Assembly: GCA_045568115.1 (NCBI GenBank)
Contig: JBJLBO010000004.1
Coordinates: forward strand, 83,154-147,153
DNA length: 64,000 nucleotides
Source of the DNA: MGIIb-O1 sp002457595
GTDB lineage: Archaea; Thermoplasmatota; Poseidoniia; Poseidoniales; Thalassarchaeaceae
Reading direction: 5' to 3'
The notes beneath the pieces were generated by a model. It was given only the letters and a program-made list of their open reading frames with translations, ran no database searches and was not told the origin of the DNA. Made by a program: the position numbers and the translations under genes. Numbering within the stretch: the stretch's first letter is position 1; each line of letters opens with the position of its first letter. Below, one piece after another: positions 52,807 through 62,277 of the stretch.

Positions 52807-53975
52807 CAGAGAACACCTCCTAGACGAGTTTGCTTACTATGCATCTGTCCTTCAGAGCAAATCAATACGCCACCCATCCCTGATACATGGAAATCAGAAC
52901 CTTCTGGAGCACCGACCAACACATCGTCATCTTCTGAAATTACTATTTTACCGTCCTTCATTATTGAAGTGATGAATGTGGTTAAGTTATTCGAATACAA
53001 CATCGATGCTGTGTTGGCCAAGGTTCCAGGTAAATTTGTTGTGCCGACAATGATCACTCCATTTTGAGTTGTGTAAACTTCGCCAGCCTTAGTATCTTCA
53101 CAATTACCACCCACATCGGCATTCATGTCAACAATTACTGCACCTGCCTTGAAGTTGGCAACTGCAGAACTTGGCACCGTGATCGGTGCTGGGCGACCAA
53201 AAATACGAGCAGTTGTGATTATGATATCTGCTTCGCTAGCAACGCCACAAACTGTATCGTTAACCTTCTGAATAAATTCGGGTGTTAGCGGTTTAGCGTA
53301 ACCCGATTCATCCTCAAAGTCATCCATCCCATCGACTTCAATAAATCGGCCTCCGACGGATTCGATTTGCTCGGCAGCTGACTTTCTAACGTCAGAAGCA
53401 TAAACAATAGCTCCTAGCCTCTTGGCTGTAGCAATAGCTTGCAATCCTGCTACGCCACTACCCATGACGACTACTTTGGCAGGACGTACCGTTCCAGCAG
53501 AGGTTGTCATCATAGGAATTCCTCTTGCTACAGATGCCGCTCCAAGGAGAACTGCCTTGTATCCTGCAAGATTGTCTTGACTTGAATTAACATCCATTGA
53601 TTGAGCACGAGATAATCTTCTAGGAATCATGTCCATAGACAACAAAACAACCTTGGTATCTAGACATTCCTGCACCTTCTTTGGATTGCGGAACGGGTCA
53701 GCTACACAAGCGACTATCTGTCCTTGACTTAGTTCTGATACGTTAGGAAGATGAATTGAGATTAAGACAGGGGCACTAATCGCCTCGTTACGTTCAACAA
53801 TGATTCCACCAAAATTCTCGTATTCAGAATCTGAGTAACTAGCTGCGATGCCTGCTCCTGATTGGATGACAACTTCAAATCCTGCCTTTGTCAGTTTCTT
53901 AACCGATTTAGGCACTATTGCCACACGATTTTCTCCTTCAGGCTCTGTAAGAACTCCAAGTCTCAACAAAATCAC
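52806..53975 (-). CDS. pntAA: NAD(P) transhydrogenase alpha subunit, NAD-binding part
   Basis: About 390 residues, dI domain. RLGVLTEPEGENRVAIVPKSVKKL near the start, then VKVVVMGSGVAGLQAIATAKRLGA-like Rossmann motif, and RPAPITVPSSAVANFKAGAVIVDMNADVGGNCE, the NAD-binding RQD-loop region. The start is ambiguous: GTG at 53975, TTG at 53969 or 53966, or TTG at 54002; the last adds nine non-family residues. First gene of the pnt operon, reading toward pntB. Confidence 0.92.
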   Translation of the reverse strand: MILLRLGVLTEPEGENRVAIVPKSVKKLTKAGFEVVIQSGAGIAASYSDSEYENFGGIIVERNEAISAPVLISIHLPNVSELSQGQIVACVADPFRNPKKVQECLDTKVVLLSMDMIPRRLSRAQSMDVNSSQDNLAGYKAVLLGAASVARGIPMMTTSAGTVRPAKVVVMGSGVAGLQAIATAKRLGAIVYASDVRKSAAEQIESVGGRFIEVDGMDDFEDESGYAKPLTPEFIQKVNDTVCGVASEADIIITTARIFGRPAPITVPSSAVANFKAGAVIVDMNADVGGNCEDTKAGEVYTTQNGVIIVGTTNLPGTLANTASMLYSNNLTTFITSIMKDGKIVISEDDDVLVGAPEGSDFHVSGMGGVLICSEGQMHSKQTRLGGVL

Positions 53976-54143
53976 GCACCACCATCTGAGCCGTAGGCTC
54001 AAGCAGGATATATCACTCGACTAGAACTAGATTATTGAATCAAACGGATGGTGTAGTTCCTACACTTACTCAAAGATGTGTTGAAGTATTCGCTCACTAA
54101 AGGCTAAGGGTTGAAATCTAACCCCCCCCATTGAGGATATCTA

Positions 54144-55142
54144 ATGCGACCTACTGCAGAGAAGGAAATACGAACACCGATACGAGTTGCCGTCACCGGA
54201 GCTGCAGGAAATATTGGATACGCCTTGTTGTGGCGGATTGCAAGCGGCGATTGCTTTGGAGCCAATCAGCCAGTCATTCTGCAGTTACTTGAGATTCCTC
54301 CTGGAATGCAGCGCCTCGATGGCGTGATAATGGAACTGAGAGACTCTGCGTTTCCTTTAGTTCACGACATTATCGGCACCGATGACCCAAAGATTGCGTT
54401 TAACGAAGCCGAAGCGATTTTCCTTGTTGGGTCTCGGCCGCGGACAAAAGATATGGATCGCGCAGATCTCGTTGCAGCAAATGGGCCTATATTCGTAGGT
54501 CAGGGTAAGGCAATCGATGCGGTTGCTTCGCGCAATGTGAAAGTGCTTACAGTGGGTAATCCCTGCAATACCAATGCGCTAATCGCCTCCGCTAACGCAC
54601 CGGGCATTTCCTCTCGACAGTTTACCGCTATGACACGCCTTGATCAGAACCGTGCAGTGGGTCTGATGGCACAGCATGCCGGCGTCCCAGCATCAAAAGT
54701 TCACGATGTATTCATCTGGGGTAATCACGCCAATACAATGTACCCTGATCCACGTTTTGGGACCGTCGATGGATGCCCGGCAACTGAATTGTTCGATAGT
54801 GATTGGCTAGAGGGCTCCTTCCTCGATACTGTCGCCACTCGTGGAAAGGCGATCATAATGGCGCGCGGTGCATCTTCCGCCGCATCTGCAGCCTCGGCTG
54901 CCGTGGACCACATGCGCGACTGGTGGCTAGGCTCGAACGGACGCATCGTGTCCGTATCTCTCCCTTCTGAGGGCTGGTACGGAGTTCCCGAGGGACTTGT
55001 GTTTAGTTTCCCATGTCGTTGTGAAGACGGAGAGGTGATTGTGGTGGATGACCTTACCGTTGATGCATTCGCGCAGACAAAGATTGACGAGAACGTCAAA
55101 GCACTCCTCGAAGAGCGAGATGCTGTGAGTAATCTTTTGTAG
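54144..55142 (+). CDS. mdh: Malate dehydrogenase (bacterial/cytosolic type)
   Basis: 332 residues. VAVTGAAGNIGYALLWRIASGD, LLEIPPGMQRLDGVIMELRDSAFPLV with the substrate Arg region, VGNPCNTNALIA, RLDQNRAVGLMAQHAGV, and VFIWGNHANTMYPD with the catalytic His. This is the malate dehydrogenase type 2 of bacteria and the eukaryotic cytosol, not the LDH-like MDH usual in archaea. GC content is clearly higher than in neighbouring genes (for example about 65% in bases 54841-54900 by hand count), suggesting recent acquisition. Divergent from the pnt operon, which shares redox logic. Confidence 0.93.
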   Translation: MRPTAEKEIRTPIRVAVTGAAGNIGYALLWRIASGDCFGANQPVILQLLEIPPGMQRLDGVIMELRDSAFPLVHDIIGTDDPKIAFNEAEAIFLVGSRPRTKDMDRADLVAANGPIFVGQGKAIDAVASRNVKVLTVGNPCNTNALIASANAPGISSRQFTAMTRLDQNRAVGLMAQHAGVPASKVHDVFIWGNHANTMYPDPRFGTVDGCPATELFDSDWLEGSFLDTVATRGKAIIMARGASSAASAASAAVDHMRDWWLGSNGRIVSVSLPSEGWYGVPEGLVFSFPCRCEDGEVIVVDDLTVDAFAQTKIDENVKALLEERDAVSNLL

Positions 55143-55234
55143 GCAACAGGTGCCATGAATTAAACACAAACTATTCTAATTGCTTGGATATTGAGCCGTT
55201 GGTTTCATCGTCCGGACTACACTCACGCAGACTG

Positions 55235-56008
55235 ATGAACGACACTCGCCGTCACATTCATCTCGAACACGATGGGAAGTTGTTACTTGTCAATCTAGAT
55301 GGAAGTGGCCCCGCAATACCACGAATGGGACGCACCTCTACTACAGAAGGAAGTTATTCAATTCGTTTACCAACACCAGAAGAAGCCTCTGATATGGGAC
55401 TCACGTGGAATACGAAGAGAACAAATCGATTTCGACTCGGCGAAGACATGCATGAAATTATAGTTGCAACTCCGGATATAACTTGGCCTGAAGGTTGGGC
55501 TTGGAAAGATGCTGTGATTAGTGATAATCAAGTTGACCCTGTTGCTCGTGAATCGGTGTACAGAACCTTACATAGAGTAGTTAGCAAAGTTGTGATTATT
55601 AACCCACAGAAAGAAGTTCTAATGGCAAAAGTAACTAGAGGATTCTTCACAGGATGTTGGACCCTACCTGGTGGTTTCGTAGATTATGCTGAACATCCAA
55701 GATCTGGAGCAGAAAGAGAAGCACTAGAAGAACTTGGAATTAGAATCAAGATTCCTGACCCACAAGGTGAGTCAGGTGTCGAGACCGAAGGAGAAGACAT
55801 AGCGTTAGTAAGAGAGGAAGTTTTTACTCCAGATGGAATTTGTTGGTTATCTTTCACATACCTGTGCGAAGCTGATATTCCTGCAGAAGAAATTGTACCG
55901 AAGGATGATGAAATTGAAGAGGCTCGGTGGTTCAATAAAGATGAGGCGCTAAGTGTAGCGGTTTCTTTGTTCGACATCGAAGCCATACAAAAGTTTGTAA
56001 CAAATTAA
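55235..56008 (+). CDS. Nudix hydrolase family protein with N-terminal extension
   Basis: About 257 residues. The Nudix box GGFVDYAEHPRSGAEREALEELGI (GX5EX7REUXEEXGU) is intact at about residues 165-187 counted from the ATG at 55235, and CWTLPGG precedes it. The N-terminal 120 residues are beta-rich and not a zinc ribbon, so this is not a clear NudC. Substrate unknown. A TTG at 55184 would add 17 residues. tRNA-Pro lies downstream on the opposite strand. Confidence 0.85.
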   Translation: MNDTRRHIHLEHDGKLLLVNLDGSGPAIPRMGRTSTTEGSYSIRLPTPEEASDMGLTWNTKRTNRFRLGEDMHEIIVATPDITWPEGWAWKDAVISDNQVDPVARESVYRTLHRVVSKVVIINPQKEVLMAKVTRGFFTGCWTLPGGFVDYAEHPRSGAEREALEELGIRIKIPDPQGESGVETEGEDIALVREEVFTPDGICWLSFTYLCEADIPAEEIVPKDDEIEEARWFNKDEALSVAVSLFDIEAIQKFVTN

Positions 56009-56045
56009 CTTGAAGATTAAAGAATCCTCTAAGTGAATATGGTGG

Positions 56046-56120
56046 TGGGCCTGCCTGGATTTGAACCAGAGTCTGTTCGTCCCAAACGAACAAGCATAGA
56101 CCAGACTAACCCACAGGCCC
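56046..56120 (-). tRNA. tRNA-Pro (anticodon UGG), CCA encoded
   Basis: On the minus strand, acceptor GGGCCTG pairs with CAGGCCC; anticodon stem GTTCG/CGAAC encloses TTTGGGA, giving anticodon TGG; T-arm TCTGG-TTCAAAT-CCAGG; discriminator A. The next three bases (56045-56043) are CCA, so the 3' end is encoded. D-stem pairing is weaker with G-U pairs. No intron. Confidence 0.93.
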
Positions 56121-56160
56121 GTGGGTATTCGGGCCACCAATGAACCACTTATGGATTTGA

Positions 56161-56601
56161 CTAAAGCCACAACCAAGAATTAGGTGCAGAACGAATAATC
56201 ACACCTTGAGCCTCTGCCATACCTAGAATTTCTTCGGCCGTTGGATTTTCAACATCCTTTTCCATTAACTTTTGAGTTAACTTATCCATAGTTAAAACCC
56301 CATCTGAATTAGTAGAATCTAGCATTATAGCATGTATTTTTTCCACCCCAACACGTTGATTTTGATTTCTTTTTGTTGTCTCTTTTTTGAGACGTTTCTC
56401 TATCTCCTCACGGATCTCATCAGGGAGATTTGCGGAAGATACAGCACGGAAAAGTTCTGCTGAATTAGAATGTGAACTTTTGGTAACTAACCGTTTAGAC
56501 TCTCCACAACGGGCGCAACTAGACCTCGAGCCAGCCCTGCTTCCAAATGAATTTCCACAATGGCATTTGATCAGTAGCCAGCGTACTTCGTCCTCTTCCA
56601 C
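56161..56601 (-). CDS. Archaeal zinc-ribbon protein of unknown function
   Basis: 146 residues. An N-terminal zinc ribbon (CHCGNSFGS then CARCGESKR), followed by a helical linker and a winged-helix-like C-terminus (TMDKLTQKLMEKDVENPTAEEILGMAEAQGVI). It resembles small DUF-type zinc-ribbon proteins common in archaea. It may bind nucleic acid. Located between tRNA-Pro and a small membrane protein. Confidence 0.75.
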   Translation of the reverse strand: MEEDEVRWLLIKCHCGNSFGSRAGSRSSCARCGESKRLVTKSSHSNSAELFRAVSSANLPDEIREEIEKRLKKETTKRNQNQRVGVEKIHAIMLDSTNSDGVLTMDKLTQKLMEKDVENPTAEEILGMAEAQGVIIRSAPNSWLWL

Positions 56602-56687
56602 ATACCTTCCTATGTTTCAGGGTTCAATAGTTTTCTGACAGATTCTTATTCAAACAGAATCATGAATCAGCATACAGTCGGCACATC

Positions 56688-56975
56688 ATGCAATCAGTCC
56701 GTGCGACAGCGGGGTGGATTGGATTTGCATTGTTATTCGGGCTATCGATTAGAGCTTTGATTAGGGATGAATCTCTTACAATGGAGGTTTGGACTTATCT
56801 TCTGCTAATGCCTATTACACTTAGCATTGTATTTAGCACGAAGATATTCGGCCAATTGAAAAAAAACGATGAAGAAGTAAAATTCGTTGAAGATGAAACT
56901 GAAGGAGGAGGAATAGAAAACCAAACTAATGCTCCTAATCCAGAAGAAGCTGGATTTGACATTCCTGTTATGTAA
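56688..56975 (+). CDS. Small two-helix membrane protein
   Basis: 95 residues. Two hydrophobic segments (TAGWIGFALLFGLSIRALI and WTYLLLMPITLSIVF) and a long acidic C-terminal tail. Convergent with the aCPSF1 gene, eight bases apart. No recognised family. Confidence 0.6.
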   Translation: MQSVRATAGWIGFALLFGLSIRALIRDESLTMEVWTYLLLMPITLSIVFSTKIFGQLKKNDEEVKFVEDETEGGGIENQTNAPNPEEAGFDIPVM

Positions 56976-56982
56976 AAAATTA

Positions 56983-58899
56983 TCATTTCAGCCGTAGAGT
57001 TTCAAGATTTGCAGGAGCGTAGGTTTGGACGCGGAACTCGTCTCTAAGGCCTTGGCGGAAAGCATTGCAGGTCTTTGGGTCGCCATGGTGGCAAATGATT
57101 TTCCTTGGAGTCGGATTCAGAGCCTTCACGTAATCCATTAGTTGTCTACGATCTGAATGCCCACTGAATCCATCGATAGTAACTACATTACAACCAATGG
57201 GAACCATGTGTGTCTTGCCTTTATCCATCAAAGGAACTTCGGCATGACCTTGTTGAAGACGTCGGCCAAGAGTTCCGGAGGCTTGGTAACCAACGAAGCA
57301 AAGCGTATTGTTTGTTTCAGGAGCCCAGTGTTTGAAGTATTCAATTATTGGACCACCGGTCATCATTCCAGATGTTGCCAGAACAATACAGGGAGATGGA
57401 TCATAAAGAAGAGATTCACGCTGACCTCGGCTATCAACTTGCTTAAACCAAGATGAATTGAACGGGTTCTGATCACCTCCTTTCAGAACTTTAGAGCGTA
57501 AATCGCGATTAAGGAAATCAGGATGGCTAGCATGAATTGCAGTAGCTTCAGAGATCATTCCATCTAACCATACAGTGACGGGTTTGACTTCGCCAGATTT
57601 GAATAATTGATCAATGGCAACCATTACTTCTTGAGAACGCCCTACTGCGAAGACAGGGCAGAAAATTTTTCCGCCTCGGGAAAGGGCTAGACGGATTAAA
57701 TCCTGTAACTCCTGCGTCGCATCCTGCCTATTTGGTTGGAAATCTTGAGGCCCTCCATATGTGGATTCAATTACCAAGGTCTCAACCTTGGGAAATCTAA
57801 CAGTTGCTGCATCGAATAACCATGAGCGTTCATACTTGATGTCACCCGAGAAAAGTAATCTATGTTCAGAATTCCCTTCACCGATTTGCATATAGACGCT
57901 AGAAGAACCAAGAATATGACCTGCATTTTCTAAAGTTACTTTCACATCAGGGGCGATATCGGTTTTATCACCCCAGCGAATATCTACAACATGCTTGATA
58001 CATTCTTGAATATCAGCCTTGGAGTAAGGTGCTTCTGAGCCTTCGGCCTGAGCGACTTTGATGTAATCCATCTGAAGTAAAGTCATCAAATCTCGAGTCG
58101 GTGGTGTGCAATATACTGGACCGCGATATCCATAGCGGAATAAGACTGGAAGCATAGCAATATGATCGACGTGCGCATGAGTAAGTACAATCGCATCTAG
58201 GTTGTCAAGAGGAAGCAACTCGGGAGCGTTGAAAAATGGTTGAACTTCATTTCTATTCATAGTAGGTTTTGCACCGCAATCAATCAATACTCTAGATTCA
58301 TTAGTAGTTAGAAGATGCATAGCCCTACCAACTTCGCGATATGAACCCAAGGCTGTAATTCGAACCCAAGGCTCTCCTGATCTTTTAGGGCGGTAGATTC
58401 GAGTGCCGAATTTGCGCAATAGTGCTTTTCTTTCATCTGCCATCTCTTTACGATATCTTCTGATATCATGTTGGGTTCTACTTTCGAAAGCAGGAGCTCT
58501 GTCTACTGAAATTAGCCAGCCAATTTCATCTCTGAGATTCTTAATATGGATGCCTTTAGGCCCAACTGCTGCGGCTGGATCATCACACTCTAAGATGACT
58601 TCTGAGAGGGCAGGATCGAGCCAAATATTACGGACTTCTGCCTCTGGAGGAATTATCTCATTTACCTTCTGTCTAACTTCAGCTTCATCGGCAAGAATAC
58701 TGGAGTGGGGTCTGACAATCACTCTTCTCTTGATATTCTTTGCAATTTTTACAGTTAGTGATTGACCAGGACTACTGAATAACTCAGGTTGTGGCGTAAT
58801 AATTGCTATAGAACCCGCTTCTAAATCTACTTCATAATCAATATTCTCAGGTACTATCTTTGATACTCTCTGCTTCACTTCGGCTAAAGTCAGTCTCAT
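56983..58899 (-). CDS. KH/beta-CASP nuclease aCPSF1 (FttA-type transcription termination factor)
   Basis: About 638 residues. N-terminal KH domains (residues about 1-140, with VGPKGIHIKNLRDEIGW), a metallo-beta-lactamase domain with HAHVDH and LFSGDIKYE, and a beta-CASP domain ending HSDRRQLMDY and IICHHGDPKTC. In archaea this protein cuts RNA 3' ends and terminates transcription with RNA polymerase. It is close to universal in archaea. ATG at 58899 follows GGTGATTTT, a strong ribosome site; ATG at 58926 would add nine residues. It lies downstream of the proteasome gene. Confidence 0.95.
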   Translation of the reverse strand: MRLTLAEVKQRVSKIVPENIDYEVDLEAGSIAIITPQPELFSSPGQSLTVKIAKNIKRRVIVRPHSSILADEAEVRQKVNEIIPPEAEVRNIWLDPALSEVILECDDPAAAVGPKGIHIKNLRDEIGWLISVDRAPAFESRTQHDIRRYRKEMADERKALLRKFGTRIYRPKRSGEPWVRITALGSYREVGRAMHLLTTNESRVLIDCGAKPTMNRNEVQPFFNAPELLPLDNLDAIVLTHAHVDHIAMLPVLFRYGYRGPVYCTPPTRDLMTLLQMDYIKVAQAEGSEAPYSKADIQECIKHVVDIRWGDKTDIAPDVKVTLENAGHILGSSSVYMQIGEGNSEHRLLFSGDIKYERSWLFDAATVRFPKVETLVIESTYGGPQDFQPNRQDATQELQDLIRLALSRGGKIFCPVFAVGRSQEVMVAIDQLFKSGEVKPVTVWLDGMISEATAIHASHPDFLNRDLRSKVLKGGDQNPFNSSWFKQVDSRGQRESLLYDPSPCIVLATSGMMTGGPIIEYFKHWAPETNNTLCFVGYQASGTLGRRLQQGHAEVPLMDKGKTHMVPIGCNVVTIDGFSGHSDRRQLMDYVKALNPTPRKIICHHGDPKTCNAFRQGLRDEFRVQTYAPANLETLRLK

Positions 58900-58979
58900 A
58901 AAATCACCATCTAGGTAAATCTCCACCCTTGTGACAACCCTAAATTAGGGTATGCGGCACGAAGCCGTGGAGTAAAAAT

Positions 58980-59603
58980 TCAAAGGTTGGAAAGAAGCTT
59001 TGATACTTCGGACTCAGATAATTTCTTGAATCCATCAATAGTAATAACAGCCAAATCCATTCCGTTGCCGCTTGCAGCATCTCTTTGAGCGGATGCCAAA
59101 AGAGATTTTGCAGCAACCTTCAATGCTTGATTCTCTGTCATTCCATCTTTGTACTGGTCTTCAAGAACACCATACATGTATGGACTTCCCGAACCAGTAG
59201 CACAGTACGAATCTGGTATTGCCCCGCCTGCAGAATCAATACTGTAGACACTGGGGCCATCTTTGTCGGTACCGACAATCAGGAGTTGGACATAATGTGG
59301 GCGGCCGACTAGAATGTTTGCAGTTAGAGTCGCTGCACCACGTACAGTCATTGGTTGGCTGCGTTTTAGCTCATATAATCGAAGTTCAGCAGCTAATGTG
59401 CGAGATAATGATTGTGCATGACCGACTAATCCGGCAGTAGTAAGAGCAACGTTATTGGATATTTTGAACAGTTTCTTGACACTTTTGTTAGCAATAAAAT
59501 GCCCCATAGTAGCACGATGATCAGCGCCAACAACAACGCCTCCGTCAAATGTAATTCCAATAGTGCTAGTGCCTGTCTTCACAGCGTCAGTAATCGCATC
59601 CAT
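58980..59603 (-). CDS. psmB: Proteasome beta subunit
   Basis: 207 residues. A short propeptide of 11 residues ends in G before the catalytic Thr12 of TSTIGI. Asp17 and Lys33 of the mature chain are in place (VVVGAD, SVKK). GSGSPYMYGVLE and AAKSLLASAQRDAASGNGMDL are family signatures. It forms the inner rings of the 20S proteasome with the alpha subunit, which is not in this window. Upstream of aCPSF1 on the same strand. Confidence 0.96.
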   Translation of the reverse strand: MDAITDAVKTGTSTIGITFDGGVVVGADHRATMGHFIANKSVKKLFKISNNVALTTAGLVGHAQSLSRTLAAELRLYELKRSQPMTVRGAATLTANILVGRPHYVQLLIVGTDKDGPSVYSIDSAGGAIPDSYCATGSGSPYMYGVLEDQYKDGMTENQALKVAAKSLLASAQRDAASGNGMDLAVITIDGFKKLSESEVSKLLSNL

Positions 59604-59767
59604 ACCAATTCACCTGCTTGGGAGACATTCCCAGCAATAACCACTCGATTCGGGCCCCTTATCAATCCGACGGGAGGCTGGGATGAAAGGATGTAGTATT
59701 TGCATCCCTACACCTGAACCCACTTTTGACCGTATTACTCAAGGGGAATGAACAACGCCATTAAGTC

Positions 59768-60175
59768 GTGGCGAAAGAGGAGAGAGATGAACCTCGTTGG
59801 ATTGAGATGCCTAGTTTACCCAATGTAAGGGGCGCAAAATCCATTGATGTCGGACAAGATTACCACGACCTGGGGGAATTGTATGTCGATGCCCCAGTGG
59901 TTCGTGGTGAAGGAGATGTGATTGTTCGTCGTGCTGTATTAGATGATTTAACAGGAATTCCTCAAATATTAGACTGGATATCTGATGGAGACATTGTAAT
60001 TCTAGAAATGAGTCGATTAATTGCTGTTGAAACTGAATTACGAATTGCTGTAGATAGGATGCAGACATTTATTGAAAATGATTTGATGGGTGAATTAGTT
60101 CGCATTGGACAAAATCGACTCTTGCTACTTCCGGCATCTTTTGACATCTCAGTAGCTGAAAAATCACGGTTCTGA
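59768..60175 (+). CDS. sepF: SepF-like cell division protein
   Basis: 135 residues. The C-terminal half (about residues 48-130) matches the SepF/DUF552 fold: VIVRRAVLDDLTGIPQILDWISDGDIVILEMSRL and a final RLLLLPASFDI strand. Archaeal SepF anchors FtsZ to the membrane through an N-terminal amphipathic helix; here the N-terminus is acidic and the anchor is less clear. Starts with GTG at 59768. zpr1 follows directly, possibly in one operon. Confidence 0.8.
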   Translation: MAKEERDEPRWIEMPSLPNVRGAKSIDVGQDYHDLGELYVDAPVVRGEGDVIVRRAVLDDLTGIPQILDWISDGDIVILEMSRLIAVETELRIAVDRMQTFIENDLMGELVRIGQNRLLLLPASFDISVAEKSRF

Positions 60176-60185
60176 GGTGTATAGA

Positions 60186-60791
60186 ATGGAGAGCACTATA
60201 GATCAGAATTGCCCTATTTGTCATTCAGAGGCAGGACTGAAATTAATTGTCCATAGTTCAGAAATCCCTTATTTTGGTGAACACACAGAAATGACTCTTG
60301 TATGTGACTCCTGTGGATGGAGGCATACCGATTTTATTCCCGCGGAAGGGAAGAAAGCTAGTGCTTGGTCAATGAAAATCAGTGAAAGGGATCATCTGAA
60401 TATACGTGTAGTCCGCTCATCTTCATGCACGGTTAGAATTGTTGAATTAGGACTTGAAGTAGAACCTGGCGATAATGCAACAGGCTATATTTCTAACATC
60501 GAAGGCGTTCTTAATCGGTTTGAAGATGCAATAGGCATAATTCTACGATCCGCTATACTTGAAGGTGAAGAAGGAATTGATACTATTTCTGCATGTCAAG
60601 AACTAATTTCAAAGTTGAATTTAATTAAAAATGGAGAAGAAGTTACTGAAATAGTGCTATTGGATCCAATGGGTCACTCACAAATACTCCATGAGAATGC
60701 TAAGAATTGGGATTTGAGCGATGAAGAAATTTCTAGCCTAGAAGTTGGTCCACAAATACCAATAATGGACTCATCAGACTTAACTGAATAA
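60186..60791 (+). CDS. ZPR1-type zinc-finger protein
   Basis: About 201 residues. Zinc finger CPICHSEAG ... CDSCGWR, then SSSCTVRIVELGLEVEPGD and SNIEGVLNRFEDAI, the ZPR1 core. In archaea this is a single-copy version of the duplicated eukaryotic protein that chaperones elongation factor 1A. ATG at 60186 is used; GTG at 60177 would add three residues. Follows sepF; convergent with trpS. Confidence 0.88.
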   Translation: MESTIDQNCPICHSEAGLKLIVHSSEIPYFGEHTEMTLVCDSCGWRHTDFIPAEGKKASAWSMKISERDHLNIRVVRSSSCTVRIVELGLEVEPGDNATGYISNIEGVLNRFEDAIGIILRSAILEGEEGIDTISACQELISKLNLIKNGEEVTEIVLLDPMGHSQILHENAKNWDLSDEEISSLEVGPQIPIMDSSDLTE

Positions 60792-60795
60792 TTAT

Positions 60796-62196
60796 TCAAA
60801 GTGCATCAGGTGCAAGGAATTCATCCAACCTATCTGTCCACATGTCTCTCTTTTCGGACAGGTCTGTTAGCCACTCAGTGGCTCGATCAATACAGATTTG
60901 TTTTATCTCACCTGCAAGTAATCTCCCAGATTCGTAGTCCCTAGCAATGCGGGTCAATTCAGCATCATCGGACTCAAAGAAGAACTGAAGATACTGGAAT
61001 GCTACATCCTTGGAGCAATCACCACCGTGAATTCTATGCTCTTCAACTGTAGGTTGACCCCCCGAATATGCCTTCTTCACTTTCTTAGTCATTGATTCGA
61101 TTGAATCATCCATGAAAATCGTGGTTTCGGGTTGTGAAGAAGACATCTTGTCGCCAGTCATACCTATTGCAAACCGATGATATGTTGAGCATGGAGGCAT
61201 TAGCCCCATCCCTCCAAGTTTCCTTTCAAGGGAAAGTACACACATACGAACTTGAGCTATATCCTCTACTTTTGCCCCAGGTATGTCTAGAGTCCCATGC
61301 TTTGGATTAGGAATGAAATCTGAGTATCCCATAGGGGCGATACTGGCCTTTAATTTCTCAAATATGCCATCTCTAGTTGTGCGGTCAACTCTACCATTGG
61401 AGGACACTCCAAAAATTTCTTTGTTTCCATCTTGAACAGATAAAGCGACTGTGATTCCACCATTCTTGCGCGGTTTGACATTGAACCAATGAGTCTTGCC
61501 TGCAATTCCTCTAGTCAACCGAAGATGAGGGTCTTGGTCAACCCCTACAGGTACTACAATTGGACGAAGCCCACCAAATTCCTCCAATTGAGGATGAATA
61601 ATGTCGCCAGCCTGAATCAATGGTGCTTGAACGTGGGCTAGATTAGTATCTCCTTTGAATCCATAAATTGATTCAAACTCTGACAGATTTGTTTTCCTTC
61701 CTAGAGTAAAAGCAAGGCGTTGGACTGCTGGACGACTGCTCTGGAAATAGATATTTGTCGAATCAGGGTCTAGACCAAGTGCGGCATAATTGTGAACGTA
61801 TTCAGTCATTGCATTTTCACGACCCTTCTCCAAACTAGTTCCACGGGTTGCAAGTGCTTCTAAGTCGGCTACTGTTACTGTGATATCCGCACCTTGTTCT
61901 TGGAACCAGCGAACTTGATCTATTACCATAGAATGGCCTAGATGCATCTTTCCGCTTGGCATTAATCCAGTAAGTACTCCAAATGGGTCTGAACGCTCCA
62001 TGCATCCGAGTACTACATCGAGATCACGGTGAGCGAAAACAATACCTCTGCGATGTAGCATACTGGGGTTTGGTATGCGACTAACATCAATACTCCCTAG
62101 ACCGAATTGGTCTCTAATTCGCGCATAGTCTGTCGACTGTTGCGAAGCCCATGGATCAATGCGAGTACTGTTGTCCACACCTCGACGCGTATGCAC
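60796..62196 (-). CDS. trpS: Tryptophanyl-tRNA synthetase
   Basis: 466 residues, class Ic. TGLMPSGKMHLGH is the HIGH motif, GVDQDPHLRLTR and the KMSSS loop in GDKMSSSQPET match archaeal and eukaryotic TrpRS. The N-terminal 80 residues are an archaeal-type extension. Start ATG at 62196. Divergent from the saccharopine-dehydrogenase-like gene. Confidence 0.93.
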   Translation of the reverse strand: MHTRRGVDNSTRIDPWASQQSTDYARIRDQFGLGSIDVSRIPNPSMLHRRGIVFAHRDLDVVLGCMERSDPFGVLTGLMPSGKMHLGHSMVIDQVRWFQEQGADITVTVADLEALATRGTSLEKGRENAMTEYVHNYAALGLDPDSTNIYFQSSRPAVQRLAFTLGRKTNLSEFESIYGFKGDTNLAHVQAPLIQAGDIIHPQLEEFGGLRPIVVPVGVDQDPHLRLTRGIAGKTHWFNVKPRKNGGITVALSVQDGNKEIFGVSSNGRVDRTTRDGIFEKLKASIAPMGYSDFIPNPKHGTLDIPGAKVEDIAQVRMCVLSLERKLGGMGLMPPCSTYHRFAIGMTGDKMSSSQPETTIFMDDSIESMTKKVKKAYSGGQPTVEEHRIHGGDCSKDVAFQYLQFFFESDDAELTRIARDYESGRLLAGEIKQICIDRATEWLTDLSEKRDMWTDRLDEFLAPDAL

Positions 62197-62277
62197 TCCT
62201 CAATCAACTAATCGCTATGAAAGACCTACAAAGTGCCAACCGACAGCCCTCTATATCGAACACCACCCCCGGTAAGT

